Made by a program: the position numbers and the translations under genes. DNA of 64,000 nucleotides. Source: Nocardioides sp. Soil805 (GTDB lineage: Bacteria > Actinomycetota > Actinomycetes > Propionibacteriales > Nocardioidaceae). How positions within the stretch are numbered: the first letter of the stretch is position 1; every line of letters starts with the position of its first letter. The DNA lies in the NCBI RefSeq assembly GCF_001429625.1, contig NZ_LMSU01000001.1, positions 935,498 through 999,497 of the forward strand, read 5' to 3'. Below are positions 6,789-14,536 of the stretch, one piece after another. The notes beneath the pieces were generated by a model. That model did not search any database and was not told the DNA's origin. It was given only the letters and a program-made list of their open reading frames with translations.

Positions 6789-8547
6789 TGTTGTCCTCGG
6801 CGTCCGGGTTGGTGCAGATCACCGTGTCGCTGGGCGTGTAGGTCGTCGAGAAGACCTCGGGAGCGCGGGTCTCGGTGTTGGCCCCGACCGGCTCGAAGTA
6901 GCGCGTCACGTCGATGTCGAAGCCGCCGTAGCCCTCGTTGGCGTGGCACTGCACGGTGTCGACGCGGCGCACCTTCGCCTGGGTGACGTTGTGCCGCTCG
7001 CCGGTGGAGGTGGTGATGTCCCAGTACTTCGTGGAGTACATCGACACGGTCACCACCCCGCTGGTCGTGAGCGTGGCCGGGGTGACCTTGGCGCTGATGA
7101 GGACGCCGTACGGCGTGTCGTTGCGGAAGCGCAGGTCGACGGCACCCCACGCGACGGTGGCCTCGCGGCCGATCGGGTAGCGGTCGATGTAGAACGAGTG
7201 CGGCTTGTGCTCGACGTCCTCGAGGCCGGCGAAGAACATCGCGTTGAAGGTCGTGGTCGCCATCTGCGAGACGCCGCCGCCGAGGTCGCTGACCAGGATG
7301 CCGTCGGAGATGATGTAGCCCTCGGTGAAGCCGTTCTCGCGGGTCCGCTCGCCGACCGTGTCGTTGAGGCTGAAGGTCTCCCCCGGACGCAGCAGGGTGC
7401 CGTCGACGAGCTCCGCGGCCCGGCCGATGTTGACGTTGCGGTACTCGGCGTAGGGGTAGTAGGTCGTGAAGCTCGAGACCTGCTCCTTCACCTGGAGGGC
7501 TCGGGCCTCCTTGGTGGTGAAGTCCGGTCGGGCGACCTCGGCGTCGACGGCCAGGGTGCGCTGGTCGCCGGTGGCCGCCACGAGCCCGAGGAAGCCGTCG
7601 AGCACCTGCTGGCGGTCGTAGGTCACGCCGGGCTTCGCCGGGACGACCTGCGGCCGGCCGCCGACGAGGGCCACCGTCGCGTCCACCGGGGCGCCGTCGA
7701 CGGCGACCTTGCCCTCGAGCATCGCGGTGAGGACGTCGCGGTCCAGGCGCGGCACGAGCTCGCCGTCGACCGGTTCCATGGTCAGCGCCGGCGTGTAGTC
7801 GGCGGGCTGGAGGCGGACGGTCGACTGCTCGAAGGTCAGCGCCACCGGACCGGACACGGCGGCGTTGGCGAAGGACTCCCTGGCCTCGGCGAGGTCCCCG
7901 GCATCGATCTCGGGCTGCTGCTCGACGAGCTCGAGCTCGGCGGTGCCGCCGTCGAGCCAGGCCCCGGCCAGCGCCTCGCCGGTGGCGGCCGCGTCAAGCG
8001 AACGACCGGTGCGCGGCGTCGTCTCGGTGAAGCGGGCGGCCTCGAAGGTGAGCGTGCCCTCACGCACGGGGCGGCCGTGCTCGGCGTCGAGGCGGGTGAC
8101 CAGGGCGGCCAGCGCGGCCTCGTCGACGGTGACCTCGGCGTCGAGTTCGTCGCCGCCGGTGAAGTAGTTCCAGAGCCGGACCGGGTCCCAGCTCTCCTCG
8201 CCGCCGGCCTCGGCGACCGACGCCTCGTAGTCGACCGCCAGGCCGGCCTCGGTGGGCTCGATGCTGACCGGCGTGCCGTCGACGGTGGCCTCGACCGGGG
8301 CGCTCACCTGGTCGGCGAGGCCGGCCTGGAGGCGGTCGGCCGCCTCGGCCTGCGGGTGCCCGCCGATGCTGACGCCGCTCACGGTCGTGCCGCGCGGCAC
8401 CTTGTCGGCGGCGGCGTAGTGCGCCGCGACGTACAACCCGCCGAAGACGACCAGCAGACCCAGCAGCAGCCAGAGCACGACCTTGCCGCCGGCCCTGTCC
8501 GGGGAGCCGGGAGCGGCCTCGACGTCGGAGGTGGAGAGGAACGACAC
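6781..8547 (-). CDS. VanW family protein with N-terminal membrane anchor
   Basis: 588 aa. One N-terminal transmembrane segment (residues about 21-40, VVLWLLLGLLVVFGG), then two repeated extracellular peptidoglycan-binding-like modules, then the VanW domain (about 365-500) with RPGETFSLND, DGILVSDLGGGVSQMATT and RYPIGREATV. Probably acts at the outer face of the membrane on the wall; the exact role of VanW proteins is unsettled. The GTG at 8547 is chosen because TAGGAT (minus strand, 8555-8560) lies 7 nt ahead; an in-frame ATG at 8556 would overlap that box. The TAG stop of the upstream DUF6113 gene forms the first half of this -10 box. Confidence 0.85.
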   Translation of the reverse strand: MSFLSTSDVEAAPGSPDRAGGKVVLWLLLGLLVVFGGLYVAAHYAAADKVPRGTTVSGVSIGGHPQAEAADRLQAGLADQVSAPVEATVDGTPVSIEPTEAGLAVDYEASVAEAGGEESWDPVRLWNYFTGGDELDAEVTVDEAALAALVTRLDAEHGRPVREGTLTFEAARFTETTPRTGRSLDAAATGEALAGAWLDGGTAELELVEQQPEIDAGDLAEARESFANAAVSGPVALTFEQSTVRLQPADYTPALTMEPVDGELVPRLDRDVLTAMLEGKVAVDGAPVDATVALVGGRPQVVPAKPGVTYDRQQVLDGFLGLVAATGDQRTLAVDAEVARPDFTTKEARALQVKEQVSSFTTYYPYAEYRNVNIGRAAELVDGTLLRPGETFSLNDTVGERTRENGFTEGYIISDGILVSDLGGGVSQMATTTFNAMFFAGLEDVEHKPHSFYIDRYPIGREATVAWGAVDLRFRNDTPYGVLISAKVTPATLTTSGVVTVSMYSTKYWDITTSTGERHNVTQAKVRRVDTVQCHANEGYGGFDIDVTRYFEPVGANTETRAPEVFSTTYTPSDTVICTNPDAEDNIS

Positions 8548-8554
8548 GCACCGC

Positions 8555-8560
8555 ATCCTA
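8555..8560 (-). promoter_or_regulatory. -10 box of the VanW gene, overlapping the stop codon of the upstream gene
   Basis: TAGGAT on the minus strand; its TAG (8558-8560) is the stop codon of the gene at 8558-8923. It predicts a leaderless transcript from GTG 8547. Confidence 0.6.
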
Positions 8561-8923
8561 GGTCGGGTGCGGTGATTCCCCGGGATCCTCGCGCGCGCCC
8601 CGGGCCGGCCCGCTGGTGGCCAGCGCGACCAGCAGCACGAGGAACGAGCCACCCAGCAGCGCGTAGCCGGAGGCGTTGGCCGCGATCAGGTAGTCCCCCT
8701 CGGGGCGCGGCACGGTCGCGTAGGCCACGGCGCCCATCCAGCCGAGCATGAAGGCCAGGCGCGACCACCAGCCGCGCGGCAGGACGGCCGCGACGGCGAC
8801 CGCGGCCGCCAGTCCCAGGGCCAGGCCCCAGCCGTGCTGGTGGAGCAGCACGGCGGCCAGGCCGCTCGCGGCCCCCACCACGAGCAGCCCCGCCGCGCAC
8901 CCGCCCCTCAGGACGAGGGACAC
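8558..8923 (-). CDS. DUF6113-like small membrane protein
   Basis: 121 aa with about four hydrophobic helices (for example LAAAVAVAAVLP, ASGYALLGGSFLVLLVALA) and a short polar C-terminus. GTG start at 8923, only 4 nt after the mshB stop, so it is cotranscribed with mshB. Assignment to DUF6113 rests on its position next to mshB and its size and topology. Role unknown. Confidence 0.65.
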   Translation of the reverse strand: MSLVLRGGCAAGLLVVGAASGLAAVLLHQHGWGLALGLAAAVAVAAVLPRGWWSRLAFMLGWMGAVAYATVPRPEGDYLIAANASGYALLGGSFLVLLVALATSGPARGAREDPGESPHPT

Positions 8924-8927
8924 CGGC

Positions 8928-9872
8928 TCAGAGCCCGGCGAAGAGGTCGGCCTCGAAGCCGTCCTCGCCCACCGGGCCGCGGGCGCCCTTGGCCAGGACG
9001 TAGTACTCGTCGCCCCAGAACGCGTGGCCGGACTCGGCGCCGGCGAAGAACGGGCCGTCGGGGTCGACCTGCGTGCGGTGCAGCTTGAGGGCGTTCATCT
9101 TCTGCGCGGCGAAGGCCTGGCCGTCGACGCGCGCCGAGATGAGGTCGTCGGCGGTGACGAACGGGCCGAGGTCGCCGTCGGGGTCCATGCCCTCGAAGCT
9201 GGTGGTGTCGCCGGCCTCCCGCATCTGGCGCAGGCTCTCGCGCATCCGGTTCTCGCTCATCGCGCACCAGTAGACCTTGGCGACGTCGTGGGCCTCGCCG
9301 AGGTCGCGCTTGTAGGCCGGGACGGCCGCCAGCGCGGTGGCGTACGTCGCGACGCGGTGCGCCTGGATGTGGTCGGGGTGGCCGTAGCCGCCGAACTCGT
9401 CGTACGTCACCAGCACCTGCGGGCGGACGTCGCGGATGATCCGCACCAGCTCGTCGGCGGCCTCGCGCAGGTCGGCGTTCCAGAAGGCGTTGTCGGGCAC
9501 GAACTCGCCGGCGACGGCGTGGCCGTCCTCGTGCCAGGCCATCCCGGAGTCGTGGAAGCGGCCGAAGCCGCCCAGCCAGCGGTGGTCGGTCACGCCGAGG
9601 GCGGCCATCGCGTCGGCGATCTCGCCCCTGCGGCGCTCGCCCAGCCCGCCGTCCTTCTCGAAGGCCAGGTGCTCGAGGTCGGGGACCAGCACCTCGCCCA
9701 TCTCGCCGGCGGTGCAGGTCACGACGGTGACGCCGCGCCCCTCCTGGACGTACCTGGCCATGGTGGCGCCGTTGTTGATCGTCTCGTCGTCGGGGTGCGC
9801 GTGCACGAGGAGCAGGCGCTGGTCGAAGCCGCCGTCCTGAGGAGGCGCCCCGGCGCCGGCTCGTTGGGTCAT
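8928..9872 (-). CDS. mshB: N-acetyl-1-D-myo-inositol-2-amino-2-deoxy-glucopyranoside deacetylase (mycothiol biosynthesis)
   Basis: 314 aa zinc deacetylase of the LmbE/PIG-L family that removes the acetyl group from GlcNAc-Ins, the second committed step to mycothiol. Zinc-site motifs: HAHPDDE (residues about 24-30, with the catalytic Asp) and YGHPDHIQAHR (about 152-162). The length matches MshB rather than the related Mca (about 300 aa, different C-terminus). The start overlaps the upstream EamA gene by 4 bp (ATGA type), so expression is coupled. Presence of mshB supports an actinobacterial host. Confidence 0.93.
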   Translation of the reverse strand: MTQRAGAGAPPQDGGFDQRLLLVHAHPDDETINNGATMARYVQEGRGVTVVTCTAGEMGEVLVPDLEHLAFEKDGGLGERRRGEIADAMAALGVTDHRWLGGFGRFHDSGMAWHEDGHAVAGEFVPDNAFWNADLREAADELVRIIRDVRPQVLVTYDEFGGYGHPDHIQAHRVATYATALAAVPAYKRDLGEAHDVAKVYWCAMSENRMRESLRQMREAGDTTSFEGMDPDGDLGPFVTADDLISARVDGQAFAAQKMNALKLHRTQVDPDGPFFAGAESGHAFWGDEYYVLAKGARGPVGEDGFEADLFAGL

Positions 9873-10879
9873 GGCTCCACCCTAGGCGGGGCGCCTCGAC
9901 GCCCCCACGAGATGCTGCCGGTGCCCAGCGCGACGCCGACCACGGCGACCACGAGGCCCACCAGCTCGAGCGCACCGAGGGTCTCGCCCAGGACCAGCCA
10001 AGCCAGCACCGCGGTGACCGGCGGGGACAGGAAGAAGAGCGAGGCCCCGGCGCCAGCTCCCCCGGCGCGCACCAGCTTGCCGAGCAGCAGCAGGCCGATG
10101 ATCGAGTTGACCACGGCGAGGAACAGCACGGTGAGCCCACCGCGGACCGGGTCGTCGACCGCGTGGGTGCCCTCCAGCGCGAGCGCCAGCAGCGCCAGCG
10201 GCGGCACCGAGACCGTGAACTGGATGGCCGCCGACCACCACGGGTCGGGGGCGTGCCCGATCCAGCGCTGGCCCAGCGTGCCGAGGCTGAGGGTGATCGC
10301 ACCGAAGACGCCGAGAGCCACGGCCACCGGGCCGCCCGCCTTGTCGATGTCGGGACCGAGGACCAGCACGACCCCGCCGACGCCGATGGCGAGGCCGACG
10401 ACCTGCCGCAGCGAGAGCCGCTCCTTGAGCAGGACGGCGGCCAGGACGGCGGTGAGCACCGGCGTCAGGGCGTGCAGCAGCGACGCGAGGGTGGCGCCGA
10501 GGCCGGCGTCGAAGGCGAGGTACATCGCGCCGAACTGGACCGCGTTCATCGCCAGCCCGGTCAGCGCGATCCGGGCCAGGTCGGTCCGGTCGATGCGCAG
10601 CGGCCCGCGCAGCAGCCGCGCCACCACCAGCGCGATCGCGGCGGCGAGCGCGAAGCGCAGCGCGAGCAGCGTGAAGGGCGCGACGTGCTGCACGCCGTAG
10701 GGCCCCGAGATGTAGCCCGACGACCACACCAGCACGAAGGCGGCGGCGGGGACGAGCGGGAGTGACCCGACCGGCGGGCGGGGGGTGTCCGCCGCCGGGA
10801 CACCCGCCGCGTCGGTCGCGGGACCGGTCGCGGGACCGGTCTCGGGGCCGGTCGCGGGACCCTTCGCCGGGTCAGTCAC
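9869..10879 (-). CDS. EamA/DMT-superfamily transporter
   Basis: 336 aa, ten predicted transmembrane helices in two EamA repeats (residues about 45-170 and 185-315). Signatures include SSGYISGPYG near the N-terminus, ALLHALTPVLTAVLA, and FFLSPPVTAVLAWLVLGE. Substrate unknown; members export amino acids, nucleotides or drugs. The first 25 residues are a low-complexity GPxT repeat encoded by four 12-bp units. GTG start 10879 overlaps the gene before it by 8 bp. Confidence 0.85.
   Translation of the reverse strand: MTDPAKGPATGPETGPATGPATDAAGVPAADTPRPPVGSLPLVPAAAFVLVWSSGYISGPYGVQHVAPFTLLALRFALAAAIALVVARLLRGPLRIDRTDLARIALTGLAMNAVQFGAMYLAFDAGLGATLASLLHALTPVLTAVLAAVLLKERLSLRQVVGLAIGVGGVVLVLGPDIDKAGGPVAVALGVFGAITLSLGTLGQRWIGHAPDPWWSAAIQFTVSVPPLALLALALEGTHAVDDPVRGGLTVLFLAVVNSIIGLLLLGKLVRAGGAGAGASLFFLSPPVTAVLAWLVLGETLGALELVGLVVAVVGVALGTGSISWGRRGAPPRVEP
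10815..10862 (+). repeat. Four tandem 12-bp units encoding GPxT in the EamA N-terminus
   Basis: Units of the type GTCGCGGGACCG at 10815, 10827, 10839 (diverged) and 10851. The reading frame is kept, so copy number changes would only lengthen the cytoplasmic N-terminus. Confidence 0.75.
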
Positions 10880-11159
10880 CGGTGGGTCGCTTGATCCGCC
10901 GGGGGGCGGCGGGCAGGTCCAGGGGCGGCAGCGGTGGCGCGTCGGCGACCGTGTCCTCGCGGTCGAGCCACCCGTCGTGCTCGTCGACGAGGAGCTCGAC
11001 CAGGAAGTCCGGCGCGTCGGAGACCACCGCCCAGGGGTGCCCCTCGTCGTCGTCCTCGCCCGCCAGCCGCTCGCGGGTCACGTCCGCCTCGAAGCCGTCG
11101 GCGCCCAGGCGCGCCGCGACGGCGCGCGCGTCTTCCTCCTCGAAGAAGATGGCCCTCAC
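10872..11159 (-). CDS. Conserved actinobacterial small protein, function unknown
   Basis: 95 aa, acidic in the first two thirds and basic at the end (PRRIKRPTGD). The start MRAIFFEEEDA and the central GEDDDEGHPWAVVSDAP look like a small alpha/beta protein with no catalytic motif I can name. It overlaps the NUDIX stop by 4 bp and the EamA start by 8 bp, so it belongs to the same operon. Confidence 0.7.
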   Translation of the reverse strand: MRAIFFEEEDARAVAARLGADGFEADVTRERLAGEDDDEGHPWAVVSDAPDFLVELLVDEHDGWLDREDTVADAPPLPPLDLPAAPRRIKRPTGD

Positions 11160-11599
11160 GGCTGCCTCGTCCCCGTCCGCGTGCCCGTCATGCCGGCCAT
11201 CGCGTCGGCCATCGCCTCGGCCAGGGGCGCCAGGAACGGCCGGTCCGGCTCCAGCCAGTCGACGTCGTCGAGGGCGCTCGCCGGCAGCCAGCGCACGCGG
11301 TCGTGCTCCGTGGGGACCGGCTCTCCTTCGACGAGCACGGCGACGGCGACTCGGAGCTCGTGGGTGTCGCCGATCGGCGCCGCGCCCGACAGCCAGGCGG
11401 TCACCTCGATCGTGCAGCCCAGCTCCTCGGCGACCTCGCGGACCAGCGCGGCGTCGGGAGCCTCGCCGGGCTCGACCTTGCCGCCGGGGAACTCCCAGCG
11501 GCCGGCGGCGGCCGCGGGCGTCGTACGACGTGCCGCCAGCACCCGGCCGTCGCGGACGACGGCGGCACCCACGACGAGGACGCGCGGCTGGTCGGTCAC
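11156..11599 (-). CDS. NUDIX hydrolase (MutT-like nucleoside triphosphate pyrophosphohydrolase)
   Basis: 147 aa. The NUDIX box is complete: GGKVEPGEAPDAALVREV followed by AEELG, residues about 38-61. The opening (VLVVGAAVVRDGRVLAARR) and GRWEFPGGK match MutT/8-oxo-dGTP or CTP pyrophosphohydrolases that clean the nucleotide pool. GTG 11599 is chosen because TAGGGT lies at 11607-11612 (minus strand), 7 nt upstream, giving a leaderless message. First gene of the run that leads to mshB. Confidence 0.85.
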   Translation of the reverse strand: MTDQPRVLVVGAAVVRDGRVLAARRTTPAAAAGRWEFPGGKVEPGEAPDAALVREVAEELGCTIEVTAWLSGAAPIGDTHELRVAVAVLVEGEPVPTEHDRVRWLPASALDDVDWLEPDRPFLAPLAEAMADAMAGMTGTRTGTRQP

Positions 11600-11686
11600 G
11601 ACGCCGACCCTAGCCACCGCGCTCGGGGTGCGGCGCGGGCACGTCCCCCCACTGCCTGTCGCGGCGGCGCGATTACGGTGGGTCCC

Positions 11687-12844
11687 ATGCGTGCAGCCGG
11701 CGAGCCCACTCCCCCGCCCGGGCCCGAGCCTGCCGGGGCCCAGGAGCCGCGCCCGTACGTCGAGGGCGTGCACCTGCAGAGGACCGACGAGAACGTCCGC
11801 GAGATCGAGGCGTTGGCCGCGGTGCTCGGCCAGCCGGCCGGCCTGGACGGGCTGCTGGGCGACCTGAAGTACCGCCTGCGCCGGGCGCGGGTGCTGCCGC
11901 GACTGCTCGGACGGGCCGTCCGGGAGGCCTGGGCGTGGGACGACTACGACGAGCGCGACGAGAACTGGTACCCGCAGGGCATCTCGACCAGCGCCGACGC
12001 CTCCGACACCGAGGTCATCGGTACCGACGGTCGGCGGGTCGTCGTCACCACGTGGTACTCCACCGCCAAGGACGGCATCAAGCGCGGGTCCCGGGTGACG
12101 TTCGTCGACCTCGACACCCTCGAGTACCGCCACGTGCTGCTGGTGGTCCCCGTCCTCGACGAGACCGGTGCCCTCCAGCTCCGCCCGATGAACATCCACG
12201 CCGGCGGCATCGTCTGGGCCGGTCCGTGGCTGCACATCGCGGCCACCAGCCGCGGCTTCGTGACCGCGCGGGTCGACGACATCATGCGGGTGCCCGGCGA
12301 CGACGACCGGCCCGACGAGATCGGCATCGACGGCACGCGGGTGGCGTCGTTCGGCCACCGCTACGTGCTGCCCGTCCGCGCGACGTACCAGGCCTTCACC
12401 GACGAGGGCCACGACAAGCTGCGCTACTCCTTCCTGTCGCTGGACCGGCGCTCGGACCCGCCGGCGCTGGTGGCCGGCGAGTACGCCCACGACCCGGACG
12501 CGAGCACCCGGCTCGCGCGCTACCCGCTGGACGCCGCGACGTGGCAGCTCGAGACCGGCGAGGACGGCTTCTCGCGGCCGCTGGCCATCGACGAGGGCGG
12601 CGTGCGGCAGATGCAGGGCGCCGTGATCGCGGGCGGGCGCTACCACGTGAGCGTGTCGCACGGACCGTGGATGCCCGGGGCGGTGGCGGCCGGTCAGCCC
12701 GGCTCGATGCGGGTCCACCAGTGGGCGGTGCCGATGGGGCCCGAGGACCTGGCCTACTGGCCCTCCACCGACCGCATCTGGACGGTCACCGAGCACCCCC
12801 GGCGTCGCTGGATCGTCGCCATGGACCGCCGGTGGTTCGAGTGA
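11687..12844 (+). CDS. Conserved hypothetical protein, possibly a beta-propeller-like secretion-independent protein
   Basis: 385 aa, no signal peptide. After a Pro-rich opening, residues about 95-380 alternate short beta-strands with Asp/Gly turns (VTFVDLDTLEYRHVLLVVP, HAGGIVWAGPWLHIAATSRG), a pattern seen in propellers, and end HPRRRWIVAMDRRWFE. No catalytic motif recognised. ATG 11687 is fixed by TACGGT at 11674-11679, 7 nt ahead, which makes it leaderless. Its stop overlaps the CBS gene start, so the two are coupled. Confidence 0.75.
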   Translation: MRAAGEPTPPPGPEPAGAQEPRPYVEGVHLQRTDENVREIEALAAVLGQPAGLDGLLGDLKYRLRRARVLPRLLGRAVREAWAWDDYDERDENWYPQGISTSADASDTEVIGTDGRRVVVTTWYSTAKDGIKRGSRVTFVDLDTLEYRHVLLVVPVLDETGALQLRPMNIHAGGIVWAGPWLHIAATSRGFVTARVDDIMRVPGDDDRPDEIGIDGTRVASFGHRYVLPVRATYQAFTDEGHDKLRYSFLSLDRRSDPPALVAGEYAHDPDASTRLARYPLDAATWQLETGEDGFSRPLAIDEGGVRQMQGAVIAGGRYHVSVSHGPWMPGAVAAGQPGSMRVHQWAVPMGPEDLAYWPSTDRIWTVTEHPRRRWIVAMDRRWFE

Positions 12845-13281
12845 CGAGCCACGCCGCCGAGCCGGCGCGCAGCGTCCGGGACGCCATGGTGACGGTCCCG
12901 TGGACGCACGACGTCGGGCTCACCGTCGCCGGCGCGCACGAGGCCTTCACCGACTCGCACGTGCACATGCTGCTGCTGACCGACGGCGGACGGCTGCGCG
13001 GGACGCTGGTGCGCGCGGACCTGGGTGCGGCGACGGACCCGGCGCGACCCGCCCTGGAGCTGGCGACGCTCGCCGGGCGCACGGTCCACCCCGAGCACGG
13101 TCGCGACGACGTCCTCGCGCTCATGCGGCAGCGGGAGACCCGCCGGCTCGCGGTCGTCGACGACGACGGGATGCTGGTCGGCCTGCTGTGCCTCAAGCGC
13201 ACCTTCGACGGGTTCTGCAGCGACGCCGACGTCCGGGCGCGCGCGCTCGACCACGGTGGGGTCCACCGGATCGGTCGCTGA
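12841..13281 (+). CDS. CBS-domain protein
   Basis: 146 aa made of one CBS pair (Bateman module): VRDAMVTVPWTHDVGLTVAGAHEAF and RRLAVVDDDGMLVGLLCL are the paired strands. Such stand-alone modules bind adenine nucleotides and sense energy state. GTG 12841 overlaps the previous stop (GTGA), so it is translated with the hypothetical protein, which may be its partner. Confidence 0.8.
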   Translation: MTSHAAEPARSVRDAMVTVPWTHDVGLTVAGAHEAFTDSHVHMLLLTDGGRLRGTLVRADLGAATDPARPALELATLAGRTVHPEHGRDDVLALMRQRETRRLAVVDDDGMLVGLLCLKRTFDGFCSDADVRARALDHGGVHRIGR

Positions 13282-13288
13282 CGACCGC

Positions 13289-14083
13289 TCAGGCAGGGCG
13301 GGGCAGGCGCGCCAGCTGGCGGCTCTGGGCGACGAGCCGTCCGGCGGAGTCCCAGACCTCGCAGTCCTCCTCGAACATCCCGCCCGCGACGTTGCGCGTG
13401 CGGTGGGAGACCTTGAGCCAGCCGGGCGCGGGGACGGCGCGCACGTGGGCCGTGAGCTCGAGGGTGGGCGCCCAGCCCATCTGCCCGAGGTCGAAGCTCA
13501 CCGGCGGCAGGGAATCGAGCACCATGAGGAGCTGGACCGGGTCGGGGTCGCGCCCGTCGGCCATCCGGAACCACGCCTGCAGGAGGCCGCGGCCGCTGGG
13601 CTGCCCGAGAGCCCAGCCGAGGCAGGACGGGTCGAGGCGCATGTCGAAGCGCTCCATCAGCGGCGGGGTGTCGGGCGCCGTGGACATCGCGAAGCACTCC
13701 TCGACCGGCGGCAGCTGCGGCTCGACCGCAGTGGTTCGCACGTCGTCGGGCAGCCGGGACAGGTCGCCGTACGTCGCGAGGGCGGTGATGCGCGTGTCCT
13801 CGCCCTGGGCGAGCTCGGCCGCGACGGTGGCGGTGCTGCCGCCGTCACGCACCACGCGGGTGCGGACGGTGGCGGGGCCGGGACGGGAGGCGGAGACGTA
13901 GAACGCGCTGACGGCCAGCGGGTCGGGCTTGGCCGGGACGGTCTCGCCGATCGCGCGGCCGATCACGCCCAGCAGGTAGCCGCCGTTGACTCCCCCGCCG
14001 ACGACCCAGCCCGGGTCCAGCTCGGCGGAGAAGCCGTCGGGCGTGGCCTCGACGGCGGTGTGAACGTCCCACTCGTGTCCCAT
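13289..14083 (-). CDS. Acyl-CoA thioesterase-like protein (double hotdog)
   Basis: 264 aa, two hotdog halves. The N-terminal half has GGVNGGYLLGVIGRA (residues about 29-43), the usual substrate-channel helix of thioesterase-like superfamily proteins (TesB/4HBT_3), and the C-terminal half SHRTRNVAGGMFEEDCEVWD. Likely hydrolyses an acyl-CoA in fatty-acid turnover; the specific substrate is not visible. It runs convergently to the CBS gene with a 7-bp gap. Confidence 0.82.
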   Translation of the reverse strand: MGHEWDVHTAVEATPDGFSAELDPGWVVGGGVNGGYLLGVIGRAIGETVPAKPDPLAVSAFYVSASRPGPATVRTRVVRDGGSTATVAAELAQGEDTRITALATYGDLSRLPDDVRTTAVEPQLPPVEECFAMSTAPDTPPLMERFDMRLDPSCLGWALGQPSGRGLLQAWFRMADGRDPDPVQLLMVLDSLPPVSFDLGQMGWAPTLELTAHVRAVPAPGWLKVSHRTRNVAGGMFEEDCEVWDSAGRLVAQSRQLARLPRPA

Positions 14084-14128
14084 GGCGGGATTCTGTCAGG
14101 GGACGCAGCGTCCGAGGTCGGGGACTGC

Positions 14129-14398
14129 TCAGGCGGCGCGGAGGGCGCCGACGCGCTGGACCAGGCGGCGCAGCGGGGTGTCGCGCTGGACGGAGACGCG
14201 GCCACCGTCGGCGTCGAGGCCGAAGAGCGGCAGCAGGTCCGGGCGACCCTCGCGCTCGGCCATCAGCAGGATCGCGTCCCGGTCGTAGTCGGCGGCCAGG
14301 TCGGCAGCCGTGGTGACGTCGTCGTGGGCGACGGCGGCGTTGATGGCGTCGACGTACGACGCGTGCAGGGCGTTGAGCTCGTCGATCAGGCGGGTCAT
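14129..14398 (-). CDS. Hypothetical small protein
   Basis: 89 aa, mostly helical (LIDELNALHASYVDAINAAVAHDD), no transmembrane part or known motif. ATG 14398 is preceded by AAGAGGA on the minus strand. Its upstream region carries a direct repeat of TTCCAGTG and a TTGGA-TCCAA palindrome shared with the divergent MFS gene. Confidence 0.65.
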   Translation of the reverse strand: MTRLIDELNALHASYVDAINAAVAHDDVTTAADLAADYDRDAILLMAEREGRPDLLPLFGLDADGGRVSVQRDTPLRRLVQRVGALRAA

Positions 14399-14407
14399 CT
14401 CATCCTC

Positions 14408-14455
14408 TTCCAGTGGTTGTCCTTCCAGTGTGGGCACCGGATTGGAACGATCCAA
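14408..14455. promoter_or_regulatory. Operator candidates between the small protein and the MFS exporter
   Basis: Direct repeat TTCCAGTG at 14408-14415 and 14423-14430 (15-bp offset), then a palindrome TTGGA-ACGA-TCCAA at 14442-14455. Placed between divergent genes, it could bind a repressor that controls the exporter. Confidence 0.4.
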
Positions 14456-14536
14456 GTCCTGGGCCGTGTGACCTTGGACGCCTCCTGCGCCCGCGACGTG
14501 GACTCCGCGTCCGCCAGCGCGCAGACTCACCGGGTC

